From contig NZ_JAVDXW010000001.1 in NCBI RefSeq assembly GCF_031458135.1, forward strand, positions 1,860,001 to 1,924,000: a DNA stretch of 64,000 nucleotides, read 5' to 3'. The notes below the pieces were generated by a model, which saw only the letters and a list, made by a program, of their open reading frames with translations, was not told the origin of the DNA and made no database searches. Shown here in pieces: positions 51,114 to 58,481 of the stretch (positions are counted from its first letter, which is position 1; every line of letters begins with the position of its first letter). The stretch comes from Haloactinomyces albus (lineage in GTDB: Bacteria; Actinomycetota; Actinomycetes; Mycobacteriales; Pseudonocardiaceae). Both the position numbers and the translations under genes were made by a program.

Positions 51114-51581
51114 TCACTCCATCGTTGGCTCGCCGTGTTCGAGGTAGACCATGCATCCCTTCTCATGGGCAGCGTGAGCCTGCTTCAAGCGGCGAGCCAA
51201 GCGAGGGATCAGATAGTCGTCAAGTTCGTGGACAGGTACCCAATCCCACGAGTCCAGCTCGTTCGAGTCGAGCTGAATACGGTGTTCGTCGTCCGCGAGA
51301 TCGCCGCAGTCGAACACCCACAGCAGCTTGTCGCCGTCGTGCTCGGTCGGTGCCCAGTCGACGGCCAGGACTCGGCGCGGTTGGCGCTGGAGTCCGATTT
51401 CTTCGGCCAGCTCTCGGCTACAGGCTTGGGCCGGTGACTCGCCACCGTCCACGTAGCCTCCGGGAATGTCCCAACGATTGCCGTAGGTCTTGCGCACGAG
51501 CAAGACCTTTCCGGAGGCGCTGACGAACAGCGCACCGGCGGCCACGCGAGGAGTGGCGAACCTCTGTGTTACGGACTCCAT
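51114..51581 (-). CDS. Nudix hydrolase, possibly Pif-like
   Basis: 155 residues. The complete Nudix box is present at about residues 41-63: GGYVDGGESPAQ then REL then EEIGL, with all metal-binding glutamates. Family enzymes hydrolyse nucleoside diphosphates linked to another group. In the integrative element pSAM2 the Nudix protein Pif blocks entry of a second copy of the element, so a role in transfer exclusion is plausible here. It is the last gene of the leftward operon, 23 bp after the XRE-TPR regulator. Confidence 0.88.
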   Translation of the reverse strand: MESVTQRFATPRVAAGALFVSASGKVLLVRKTYGNRWDIPGGYVDGGESPAQACSRELAEEIGLQRQPRRVLAVDWAPTEHDGDKLLWVFDCGDLADDEHRIQLDSNELDSWDWVPVHELDDYLIPRLARRLKQAHAAHEKGCMVYLEHGEPTME

Positions 51582-51604
51582 ATTGCGACCCTATCCAGCT
51601 ACGT

Positions 51605-52819
51605 TCATGAGAGCTTGAGACGCCGCGCCAGGTCAGCGAGTGCGGGCGACGGTTTACCGCGCTGCTGACGCATCCACGTCAGGACGAGTTGTCTGCTCAG
51701 GTAGTGGTGCCGTACCTGCTCAGGCGCGCGCTGCTCGGCATCGAGCACGATGGATAGGGCTTCGTCAGTGCGGTTCCAGGCGCTGAAAGCGCGGGCGGTT
51801 TCCAGGGCATGACGCACCTGCCGTTCGAGCGGAAGCGCCGACGTGTCCACGGTCGGCCCGACATCCACCGCGACCTGAACGTCTCCCAGCTCCATCGCGG
51901 TCGCGACCCTGTGAATGGAGACGTTGCTCGGCCCGAACGCTGTCCAAAGGTAGTTACCGTCACCGCCCAACCGGTCTGCGGACTCCTGAGCCTCACTCAG
52001 GAAGGCGCTCGTACTGGACCGGTCGTCACAACGTGCCGCTGCCATCGAGCCCGCGAGGAAGAGCGAACCGTAGACGGAGAGCATCGCGCTACCGGCTTCG
52101 CCGACACTGGGCTGGAGCACATCGGCGGCCGTCCTGGTCAGTTGCACGGCTTCCGGGAACCGACCGGTCGACAGCAGCGCATGAGTCACCGAGCGGAACA
52201 GCGAGCCAAGGATCAGCGGGTTGCCGACCTGCTGAGCAGCGTTCAGCCCGCGCTCGGCAGCGATCCAAGCGAGATCGACCTCACCGAGCTTGGTCAGAAC
52301 CGACGTGGCTGCTTGGTAGCTGAGCGCGAGCAGTTCGCGCCCCTCCGAGCCGTGCGCTTGAGCTGCGAGTGCGGCATCCGACAGCAGCAGCGGAGTACGC
52401 CCGGTCACGAAGCCGTAGCGCGATTCCTGGTACGCCGCGAATACGTCGCCGACTCCCTGACGAAGGGTCTCCAGCTCGGGCGGCTCGCTGTCGTTCTCGG
52501 CTCCGCCGAGCAAGGGCGTGAGCTGGCGATAGTCCATCAGAGCAGCACGCAGAGCGGGAACTGTCTTCGTCCCGCTCTCCTTGTTCCATTCGAGTAGCGT
52601 CGGCTCGCCGATGAGGTCGCCGATGGTGACATCGAGTGCTTCGGCGAGAGTTCGGATGACGGACAGCCTGTCCAGGTCGATCCGGTTGTTCTCCACCTTG
52701 CTCAGCCAGTCGACGGTGCGGCCGATACGTCCGGCCAGTACTTCTTGCGGCATCCCTCGACGTCGCCGGTACCACGCGATGCGTTCTCCGATGGTCAGTG
52801 AGCTTGTCATTCCGCGCAT
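51605..52819 (-). CDS. XRE-family regulator with TPR-like C-terminal domain
   Basis: 404 residues. An N-terminal Cro/CI HTH (about 8-65: IAWYRRRRGMPQEVLAGRIG and VDWLSKVENNRIDL) is followed by a long helical TPR-like region (about 95-395). This architecture is common in actinobacterial integrative elements and streptomycete quorum-type regulators, where the TPR part binds a peptide or small signal. Start ATG 52819, nine bases after GGAG; TTG 52834 and ATG 52810 are alternatives. A perfect palindrome lies 30 bp upstream, suggesting autoregulation. Confidence 0.85.
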   Translation of the reverse strand: MRGMTSSLTIGERIAWYRRRRGMPQEVLAGRIGRTVDWLSKVENNRIDLDRLSVIRTLAEALDVTIGDLIGEPTLLEWNKESGTKTVPALRAALMDYRQLTPLLGGAENDSEPPELETLRQGVGDVFAAYQESRYGFVTGRTPLLLSDAALAAQAHGSEGRELLALSYQAATSVLTKLGEVDLAWIAAERGLNAAQQVGNPLILGSLFRSVTHALLSTGRFPEAVQLTRTAADVLQPSVGEAGSAMLSVYGSLFLAGSMAAARCDDRSSTSAFLSEAQESADRLGGDGNYLWTAFGPSNVSIHRVATAMELGDVQVAVDVGPTVDTSALPLERQVRHALETARAFSAWNRTDEALSIVLDAEQRAPEQVRHHYLSRQLVLTWMRQQRGKPSPALADLARRLKLS

Positions 52820-52850
52820 GAGTCCAGGCTCCAACCCCTCGGCGGGTAGA

Positions 52851-52871
52851 CCCCGGAAAGTTTTTCCGGGG
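52851..52871. promoter_or_regulatory. Palindrome upstream of the XRE-TPR gene
   Basis: CCCCGGAAA and TTTCCGGGG, perfect 9-bp arms around a 3-base spacer, lie about 30 bp before the start codon. Candidate operator of the XRE-TPR protein; it could also act as a terminator for the leftward XRE gene behind it. Confidence 0.55.
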
Positions 52872-53008
52872 TCCGGCTCCCGTTTCGCTCCATGCTGCTC
52901 ATGTCGCTACAGACGCACGGACCACGGGAGGCCCAGCATGGTGCAACCGCGATCACTGCGGGAAGAGCGTTGCCACTGTCCGCGTGCTGCTTCTGCGGGC
53001 AGTACGGC

Positions 53009-53365
53009 TCAAGGACGAGTGTCGTCAGCAGCTTGCCGACGCTCGACGATTTCAAGGCGTTCTGCCAGGTCAGCAAGCGTTTGCTTGACCTGTTCCAGCT
53101 CCACGCGGAGCGAATCCGTACCACCGGAGTCCGAGGGCTCTTCACTCTCCAGCACCGACGAGAGATGGTCCGAGGGCAAATCCAGCGCTTCCGAGATGGC
53201 CGCAAGGGTGCGCGCACTGCGCTTGCGTGGCTTGAGGTTGTTCTGGAGCTCGCGCACGGTCATCGGTGCGACGTCGGCCCGCCGCGTGAGTTCCTGCTGT
53301 GTCATGTCGAGCTCGCCCATACGGCGCTTGATCACCTCGGACACGGCGGCCCAGTCCTTCGGCAT
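53009..53365 (-). CDS. Small XRE-family repressor with coiled-coil tail
   Basis: 118 residues. HTH at about 10-70 (RMGELDMTQQELTRRADVAP, then TVRELQNNLKPRKRSARTL). The C-terminal helix LRVELEQVKQTLADLAERLE then IVERRQ has heptad spacing and should form a coiled coil for dimerisation. Start ATG 53363-53365 behind GGGGAGGG; an ATG 11 codons upstream is less likely. It is divergent from the replication/integration operon and is the likely main repressor of element B, acting at the palindrome in the rightward promoter. Confidence 0.83.
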   Translation of the reverse strand: MPKDWAAVSEVIKRRMGELDMTQQELTRRADVAPMTVRELQNNLKPRKRSARTLAAISEALDLPSDHLSSVLESEEPSDSGGTDSLRVELEQVKQTLADLAERLEIVERRQAADDTRP

Positions 53366-53441
53366 CGACCCTCCCCGGGTTGCTGGTTTCGTCGACAATC
53401 CTAGCCCTACCAGGGCTTTCGCAGAAACCTCAGGACAAGAC

Positions 53442-53475
53442 TTGACATCGCCAATGTCGTCGATAGTATTGGCGA
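53442..53475 (+). promoter_or_regulatory. Rightward promoter with embedded operator
   Basis: TTGACA (53442-53447) and TAGTAT (53464-53469), 16 bases apart, form a good sigma-70-type promoter. TCGCCAAT (53448-53455) and ATTGGCGA (53468-53475), a perfect 8-bp inverted repeat, cover the spacer edge and the -10 box, so a bound repressor would shut the promoter. Confidence 0.78.
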
Positions 53476-53523
53476 CAGCTTCAGTCGCTCACTTCGCAGC
53501 AGACGTAGAAGCCGCAAGAAAAG

Positions 53524-53553
53524 CTCCGCCCGGTGCGGCAACACCGGACGGAG
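53524..53553 (+). promoter_or_regulatory. Leader hairpin of the rightward operon
   Basis: CTCCGCCCGGTG and CACCGGACGGAG pair with one mismatch around a 6-base loop, between promoter and first gene. It could attenuate or stabilise the transcript; there is no T-run. Confidence 0.5.
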
Positions 53554-53579
53554 CGCACATCGAAGTTTCTGGAGTAACG

Positions 53580-53840
53580 ATGCAGGACAAGGGTACGCGC
53601 ATGTACCGCGTCAAGGCAGTAGCCGAGCGCTACGACGTCTCGGTCGACACGATCTATCGGGCGATTGAGTCCGGCCAGTTGGACGCGTTGAAGCTGGGCA
53701 CTGGTAAGGGCACCTTGCGGATTCCCGAGCACGCGCTGAGGGCCTATGAGGAAGCGTGCTCGCAGGCTGCTTACGACTCCTACGTTCTCGGCACCGCGTC
53801 AGCCGCTGAGGGCGACGAGCAGATCGGGGAGGTGGCCTGA
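53580..53840 (+). CDS. Small HTH (excisionase/BldC-like) DNA-binding protein
   Basis: 86 residues. A MerR-like winged HTH fills the first 60: MYRVKAVAERYDVSVDTIYR, AIESGQLDALKLG, TLRIPEHALRAYEE. The rest is an acidic tail. Start ATG 53580-53582 behind GGAG. It is the first gene of the rightward operon, directly under the repressed promoter, so it may be an early activator or recombination directionality factor. A second, separate excisionase-like gene lies next to the integrase. Confidence 0.82.
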   Translation: MQDKGTRMYRVKAVAERYDVSVDTIYRAIESGQLDALKLGTGKGTLRIPEHALRAYEEACSQAAYDSYVLGTASAAEGDEQIGEVA

Positions 53841-53842
53841 CG

Positions 53843-54244
53843 ATGATGCCGCAGTCGAGGAAGGCCACCGGCCACGTTGATGGCCGCCCGGTCGAGTTCA
53901 TCCCCACCCACCGCGACGGCAACACCAGCCCCGCCACCATGCGGGTGTCGATGACCGTGCCGGTCTCGCTGGAAGATGTCACCGCCGCCCTGTGGATCCT
54001 GGTCGACGGCGGAATGGCGATCGAGGAACTCGAAGACGACGAGTTCGCCCACATGATGGTCGTCGAAACACTGTTCGCCGAGGGCGGCACGGCCATCGCC
54101 GCCGCCCTGGCGGTCATGGACGACCTGCCCCCTGGCAGCGAACGGGCCGAAACTGCTGCCATGCTCCGCGCCCGGGTCGACAAACTCTACGGCCAGCCCC
54201 TGGCGTCCACGCGCTACGAGCTGGCCGGAGGTGTGCGGTCATGA
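53843..54244 (+). CDS. Hypothetical protein of element B
   Basis: 133 residues, predicted soluble. A central acidic helical part reads VSLEDVTAALWILVDGGMAI followed by EELEDDEFAHMMVVETLF. It starts two bases after the previous stop and overlaps the next gene by four (ATGA), so translation is coupled. No family recognised; similar small genes occur in this slot in actinomycete integrative elements. Confidence 0.72.
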   Translation: MMPQSRKATGHVDGRPVEFIPTHRDGNTSPATMRVSMTVPVSLEDVTAALWILVDGGMAIEELEDDEFAHMMVVETLFAEGGTAIAAALAVMDDLPPGSERAETAAMLRARVDKLYGQPLASTRYELAGGVRS

Positions 54245-54675
54245 CCGAGCAGACTCTTACCCGGCTCAAGGCCGCCCGGCTGGCCCAGGAGTGGAGCGCT
54301 GCCCACGTGGTCCGCGAGCTGCGCCGCATCGCCACCGACCGGGGCGAGCACCCCTACGGGGCCGACACGGTCAAGCGGGGTCTGCGCCGCTGGGAGAACG
54401 GTTACCAGAACGTGCCCGGCTGGGCCGTGGGCCTGCTGGAGCAGTGCTACGGCCTGTCGGCCGCCGAACTGGGCATCAGCCACCCGGAACCGGACACACA
54501 GCTCATCGAGCAGGCCCGCGCCGTACTCACCGGGACCACTCCCGAGGAACCCGCCGACGACAGCGCCCCGCACGTCGAACGGGGTCCGCGTCGGCAAACC
54601 AGCACCGGCACGTGGTTGCGGCTGCTTCGCACCCAGCACCACGCCGCACCGACCGCCACGGGGGTGGCCTCATGA
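54241..54675 (+). CDS. HTH protein of element B
   Basis: 144 residues. The N-terminal 75 residues form an XRE-like HTH: LKAARLAQEWSAAHVVRELR, then YGADTVKRGLRRWENGYQNV. The C-terminus is Pro/Thr-rich and disordered. Start ATG overlaps the previous stop; its own stop overlaps the next start (ATGA). Its place between unknown small genes and the AAA ATPase suggests a role in replication control or partition. Confidence 0.75.
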   Translation: MTEQTLTRLKAARLAQEWSAAHVVRELRRIATDRGEHPYGADTVKRGLRRWENGYQNVPGWAVGLLEQCYGLSAAELGISHPEPDTQLIEQARAVLTGTTPEEPADDSAPHVERGPRRQTSTGTWLRLLRTQHHAAPTATGVAS

Positions 54676-55001
54676 GCACTCAGACCCAGATCACCGAACT
54701 GACCATGCGGACCCTGCTGTACGCGGTGCCGATCAGCCACGCCCAACTGCGGGAGGCCTCGCTGCGGCAACTGGCCACCTACATCGGCCGAGTCGCCGGA
54801 CGGATGCCCGAACAGGACCTCCGAGACCTGGAACACGGCATGACCCGGCTCGTCGACAACGAAGGACCGATGTTCGACCGGCAGCGCTACACCCTGGTCC
54901 AGTCCCGCGTGGCCGCCCTGGTGCCGTTTCTGACGGCCCACCAGGGCGGAGCCGAGGTCCACCCGATCGAGACCGCACCCGACCACCTCTGGCCCAACTG
55001 A
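54672..55001 (+). CDS. Hypothetical protein of element B
   Basis: 109 residues, largely helical: HAQLREASLRQLATYIGRVA and DLRDLEHGMTRLVDNEG. No signal peptide or membrane segment. Four-base overlap with the preceding gene. No family recognised. The 200-bp gap after it separates it from the AAA ATPase. Confidence 0.7.
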   Translation: MSTQTQITELTMRTLLYAVPISHAQLREASLRQLATYIGRVAGRMPEQDLRDLEHGMTRLVDNEGPMFDRQRYTLVQSRVAALVPFLTAHQGGAEVHPIETAPDHLWPN

Positions 55002-55200
55002 GTCGACCCCCGATCGAGGGTTGACCGACCCGGTGGGCCTGTCAGAGCCGTTCCGACAGGCCCACCCTGCTCCCCTTTCGGCCCCTCCGAACAGCACCGA
55101 CACCACCGGAACCACGTCCCTTACTCCGAGCCTTACTCCCCGCCTGAACGGGGACGACCGGACCGGAGTCACCATCGCGACGAACCGGAGCCGACACCCC

Positions 55201-56439
55201 ATGACAACGCCTCACACGTCCGCGCCGAGTCCGGGCGAGCCCGGTCACCGACTGCGGGCCGTCCCCGATCCCGAACCCGGGCTCACGACCGGCACGAACA
55301 GCACCGATGAGCAGCATCGGGATAGGGCCGGAGACCCCCACCCGGAGACCCCGGACCGGACCGACTCCGCCGAGTCGACCCCGGTCCGGCGGTTGCACCT
55401 GACTCGGGCCTCGCAGATCCCTATCCGGCCGACCTACTGGACCTGGGAAGGGCGCATCCCGCGCGGTGCGATCACCCTCGGACCCGGGCGGGAAGGCATC
55501 GGCAAGTCGCTGTTTTGCTCCTGGCTGGCCGCCCAGATCACCCTCGGCACCCTCGACGGAGTCGACTACGGAACCCCGAAGGGCGTGGTCTATGCCGCCA
55601 CCGAGGACTCCTGGGAAGCCACCATCGCACCGCGGCTGCACGCCGCCGGAGCCGACCTCGACCGGGTATACCGAGTCGAGGTCACCACCGCTGGCGGCAC
55701 CACCCTTCCGTTGACCCTGCCGCGCGACTGCGACGAGCTGGCCGCCGAAATCACCGCCGCCGACGTGGGCCTACTCGTGCTCGACCCGCTGATCTCAGCC
55801 GTGGACAGCCGAGTCAACGTCAACCAGGAAGAACTCCGCACCGCCCTTGAACCACTCGCCCGGTTGGCCGACGAGACCGGGTGTGCGGTGTTCGGATTGG
55901 CCCATTTCAACAAGGCCAGCGGCACCGACGTCCTGTCCCGCGTGACCGGCTCGCGGGCATTCTCCGCCGTGGCCCGGGCAGCCGTGGCCTTTGCCCGCGA
56001 CCCGGAGGCCGACGACGGGTCCTGTGTGCTCTCACAGGTCAAAAACAACCTCGGCAGCCTCGACCTACCGTCCCTGCGGTATCTGGTCGAGCCGGTCACC
56101 CTGCCCACCACCGACGGCCCCGGCCAGTGGGGACGGCTGCGCTTCCTCGGCGAGACCACCGCCCACGTGGAAACGATCCTGTCCGACACCGGCCAGAACG
56201 ACGACGAAGCCGACGAACGCCACGAACTCGACACCTGGCTCCGCAACTACCTCGCCGATCAGGGCGGCTCCGCCCCGGTCAAGACCATCTTCGGGCAGGG
56301 CCACGAGGGCGGTTACAGCAAAGACCAGCTCAAGCGAGCCAAGAAACGCCTCCGCCTCGGTGCCGATAAGGACGGAATGCGCGGCGGCTGGACCTGGTAT
56401 CTGCCCGAAGAGTGCGAAGGGAGCAGGACCCCGAAATAG
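55201..56439 (+). CDS. RepA/RecA-like AAA ATPase (AAA_25 type), replication helicase candidate
   Basis: 412 residues. The ATPase core has Walker A GPGREGIGKSLF (about residues 99-110) and Walker B VGLLVLDPLISAV, and the typical VFGLAHFNKASG motif of hexameric RepA/DnaB-like proteins. A C-terminal winged-helix-like segment (GYSKDQLKRAKKRL) follows. In actinomycete elements and phages such proteins unwind the origin. ATG 55201 was chosen; the frame is open from 55021 (TTG), but that stretch is low complexity. No primase-polymerase gene accompanies it here. The stop is followed within bases by the right copy of the inverted repeat block. Confidence 0.85.
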   Translation: MTTPHTSAPSPGEPGHRLRAVPDPEPGLTTGTNSTDEQHRDRAGDPHPETPDRTDSAESTPVRRLHLTRASQIPIRPTYWTWEGRIPRGAITLGPGREGIGKSLFCSWLAAQITLGTLDGVDYGTPKGVVYAATEDSWEATIAPRLHAAGADLDRVYRVEVTTAGGTTLPLTLPRDCDELAAEITAADVGLLVLDPLISAVDSRVNVNQEELRTALEPLARLADETGCAVFGLAHFNKASGTDVLSRVTGSRAFSAVARAAVAFARDPEADDGSCVLSQVKNNLGSLDLPSLRYLVEPVTLPTTDGPGQWGRLRFLGETTAHVETILSDTGQNDDEADERHELDTWLRNYLADQGGSAPVKTIFGQGHEGGYSKDQLKRAKKRLRLGADKDGMRGGWTWYLPEECEGSRTPK

Positions 56440-56482
56440 CCGCTCCCTTCGCCCCCTTCGCGCTCTTCGGCGCTCCCTTCGG
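56437..56482. repeat. Inverted-repeat block, right copy
   Basis: AGCCGCTCCCTTCGC, 13 variable bases, then TTCGGCGCTCCCTTCGGG. The reverse complement of the block at 51011-51054, 5.4 kb away, in the gap between the AAA ATPase and excisionase genes. Confidence 0.8.
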
Positions 56483-56579
56483 GCACTGCGCCGCACCTTT
56501 CGGAGTCGCCTCGCAGACGAGCAAGTTCGTTTTCTTCGTTTCCTTCGTACTTCGTCGCCGCAAGCCAGGAGGCACCACC

Positions 56580-56792
56580 ATGACCACCCACCGCTTGACC
56601 GACGAACAACCCCGCTCCCTGCTGACCGTCGAACAAGCCGCACACCGCCTGTCCATCGGGCGGACCACCATGTTCCAGCTCATCAAAACCGGCGCCGTCG
56701 ACTCCGTACAGATCGGCCGCGCCCGTCGTGTCCCAATCGAAGCGCTCGACGCCTACGTCCAGCTCCTGAGCACTCAACAGCACGCAGCGTAG
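56580..56792 (+). CDS. Excisionase-type HTH protein (Xis) of element B
   Basis: 70 residues: SLLTVEQAAHRLSIGRTTMF then QLIKTGAVDSVQIGRARRVP, the MerR-like excisionase fold. Start ATG 56580-56582 after CAGGAGG. It lies upstream of the integrase, separated by 246 bp that hold a large palindrome and several GCTAG motifs, its likely binding sites. Expected to favour excision of element B. Confidence 0.87.
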   Translation: MTTHRLTDEQPRSLLTVEQAAHRLSIGRTTMFQLIKTGAVDSVQIGRARRVPIEALDAYVQLLSTQQHAA

Positions 56793-56821
56793 CGAAAAGT
56801 CGGAGTCGACCAGCCCAGCAC

Positions 56822-56863
56822 GGTCGCTAGGTCTAGCGCCCACACCCGCTAGACCTAGCGACC
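56822..56863. promoter_or_regulatory. Large palindrome between xis and int (GCTAG cluster)
   Basis: GGTCGCTAGGTCTAGCG (56822-56838) and CGCTAGACCTAGCGACC (56847-56863) are perfect 17-bp inverted arms around 8 bases. Further GCTAG motifs follow at about 56866, 56903, 56913 and 56963. CTAG is rare in GC-rich actinobacterial DNA. Candidate operator of int or a recombination protein site. Confidence 0.7.
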
Positions 56864-57038
56864 CCGCTAGCAACATCGCACCCACCTACACCAGCGAACT
56901 AGCGGCTAGCGAGGCAGCTCACCACATCCAGAACAAGAACCGAAAAAGGCCAGTTCAGACCCCCGGCACACCCGCTAGGAGCTTCCCCTCGCACGCCCAC
57001 ATCCAGACACAGAAAGTAACTAAGGGAGGAACCGCACG

Positions 57039-58358
57039 ATGGCCCGCAAGCGCCGCGACGAAGGCCGCGCTCCCAACGGAGCAGGCAGCATCTACTACAG
57101 CGAAGCTGACGGCAAATGGCACGGCCGCATCACCGTCGGAGTCCGTGACGACGGCAGGCCCGACCGCCGGCACGTCAAGCGCAAGACCGAAGGAGAGGTA
57201 GTCGACGCACTCCAGGAGCTGGAACAGCAGCGGCGAGCCGGGACGGTGCGCAAGCCCGGTAAGCCGTGGACGGTCGAGGCGTGGCTGAAGCACTGGGTCG
57301 AGAACATCGCGGCTCCCTCCATTCGGTACAAGGCTCTGGAGGGCTACCGCACGGCCGTTTACCGGCACCTGATCCCCGGCATCGGTGCTCACCGACTCGA
57401 CAAGATCCGGCCGGAGCACTTCGAGAAGCTGTACACGAAGCTCACCAAGTCCGGTCTGAAACCTGCCACCGCTCACCAGGTGCACCGCACGGCCCGCACC
57501 GCGCTCGGTGAGGCCGAGAAGCGCGGCCACCTCGGACGCAACCCCGTGTCTCTGGCCAAGCCTCCCCGCATCGAGGAGGAAGAGATCGAGCCTATCGACT
57601 CCGATGACGTGAAGCGCATCCTCCGGGCCGCACTGCACCGCCGTAACGGTGTCCGGTTCGTGATCGCGCTCGCGCTCGGTTGTCGGCAAGGTGAAGCGCT
57701 CGGGCTGAAGTGGGACAACCTCAACGAGCAGAACCGCACCTTGCGTATCCGCAAGGCACTACAGCGGCAGAAGTGGCAACACGGCTGCACCGACCCGCAC
57801 ACCTGCGGCGCGAAGTACCACAAGACCGAGCCATGCAAGGACGGTTGTAAGCAGCACACCCGGCCGTGTCCGCCACCGTGCCCACCGGACTGCACCGAGC
57901 ACGCCCGGAACTGTCCACAGCGGCACGGCGGGGGCCTGGTCGAGGTCGACGTGAAGTCACGGGCGGGCCGCCGCCTGATCGGGCTGCCCGATCAGCTCTT
58001 CGAGCTGCTACAGCGTCACCGCGACCAGCAGGAAGCCGAACGCCAGCACGCCGGGAGTGAGTGGCACGACAGCGGACGGATCTTCACCCAGCCCAACGGG
58101 AAGGCACTCGATCCCCGCCGGGACTACGCGGAATGGCACGCGCTCTTGGCTGAGGCCGGAGTGGCGGAGGCTCGGCTCCACGATGCCCGGCACACCGCCG
58201 CGACGGTGCTGCTCATCCTCGGCGTGCCTGACCGCACGGTCATGGAAGTCATGGGGTGGTCAAGCGTGACCATGAAACACCGCTACATGCACGTCACCGA
58301 GACCGTCCGGCGCGACGTGGCCGAGCGCCTGAATTCCTACTTCTGGGAGGGCAACTGA
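57039..58358 (+). CDS. Tyrosine integrase of element B
   Basis: 439 residues. An arm-binding domain (about 1-60) and SAM-like core-binding domain (75-175) precede the catalytic domain. Catalytic residues: Arg216 (GCRQGEALGLKW), His381 and Arg384 (HDARHT), Trp407 in the third motif (MGWSS) and Tyr416 (HRYMH). An insertion at 250-292 carries eight cysteines, as seen in related actinobacterial integrases, and may bind zinc. Ribosome site AGGGAGG precedes the ATG. Ends 75 bp before the tRNA 3' end. Intact and the likely agent of integration at tRNA-Thr. Confidence 0.95.
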   Translation: MARKRRDEGRAPNGAGSIYYSEADGKWHGRITVGVRDDGRPDRRHVKRKTEGEVVDALQELEQQRRAGTVRKPGKPWTVEAWLKHWVENIAAPSIRYKALEGYRTAVYRHLIPGIGAHRLDKIRPEHFEKLYTKLTKSGLKPATAHQVHRTARTALGEAEKRGHLGRNPVSLAKPPRIEEEEIEPIDSDDVKRILRAALHRRNGVRFVIALALGCRQGEALGLKWDNLNEQNRTLRIRKALQRQKWQHGCTDPHTCGAKYHKTEPCKDGCKQHTRPCPPPCPPDCTEHARNCPQRHGGGLVEVDVKSRAGRRLIGLPDQLFELLQRHRDQQEAERQHAGSEWHDSGRIFTQPNGKALDPRRDYAEWHALLAEAGVAEARLHDARHTAATVLLILGVPDRTVMEVMGWSSVTMKHRYMHVTETVRRDVAERLNSYFWEGN

Positions 58359-58371
58359 GACCCGAACTGAG
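58354..58371 (+). repeat. 18-bp element-end direct repeat, right copy
   Basis: ACTGAGACCCGAACTGAG, identical to 50775-50792. It overlaps the integrase stop codon and lies 63 bp before attachment copy 3. Candidate integrase arm-type site. Confidence 0.65.
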
Positions 58372-58381
58372 CCCCCGGTAA

Positions 58382-58424
58382 AGCGAGAACGCCGCTCCAA
58401 AGTGCTCGGAGCGGCGTTCTCGCT
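58382..58424. terminator. 17-bp hairpin between integrase and tRNA-Thr
   Basis: Perfect arms AGCGAGAACGCCGCTCC and GGAGCGGCGTTCTCGCT with a 9-base loop. It can end the integrase transcript and, on the other strand, the tRNA-Thr transcript, so element B brings a replacement terminator for the tRNA it splits from its own. Confidence 0.8.
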
Positions 58425-58433
58425 GGTCAACCC

Positions 58434-58481
58434 TGGAGCCGCTGAGGGGACTCGAACCCCTGACCTTCCGCTTACAAGGCG
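58434..58481. repeat. Attachment-site copy 3 (within the intact tRNA-Thr)
   Basis: The tRNA's own 3' end from the anticodon stem to CCA. Identical to 19737-19784 over 48 bp and to 50634-50678 over 45 bp. Confidence 0.92.

Larger units (their letters stand above)
50634..58481. mobile_element. Integrative element B in tRNA-Thr, about 7.8 kb
   Basis: Bounded by attachment copies 2 and 3. Gene order: Nudix, XRE-TPR and XRE leftward; then HTH protein, three small proteins, RepA-like AAA ATPase, excisionase and integrase rightward; then the tRNA. All reading frames look intact. No FtsK/TraB-like transfer ATPase, relaxase or phage structural gene is present. It is either a mobilisable or satellite-like element or a reduced actinomycete integrative conjugative element. 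Confidence 0.85.

Noticed and set aside
50690-51166. A 158-codon minus-strand frame in the left arm of element B
   Set aside because: Composition follows the repeats and it overlaps the Nudix gene antisense or out of frame; no start-site support.
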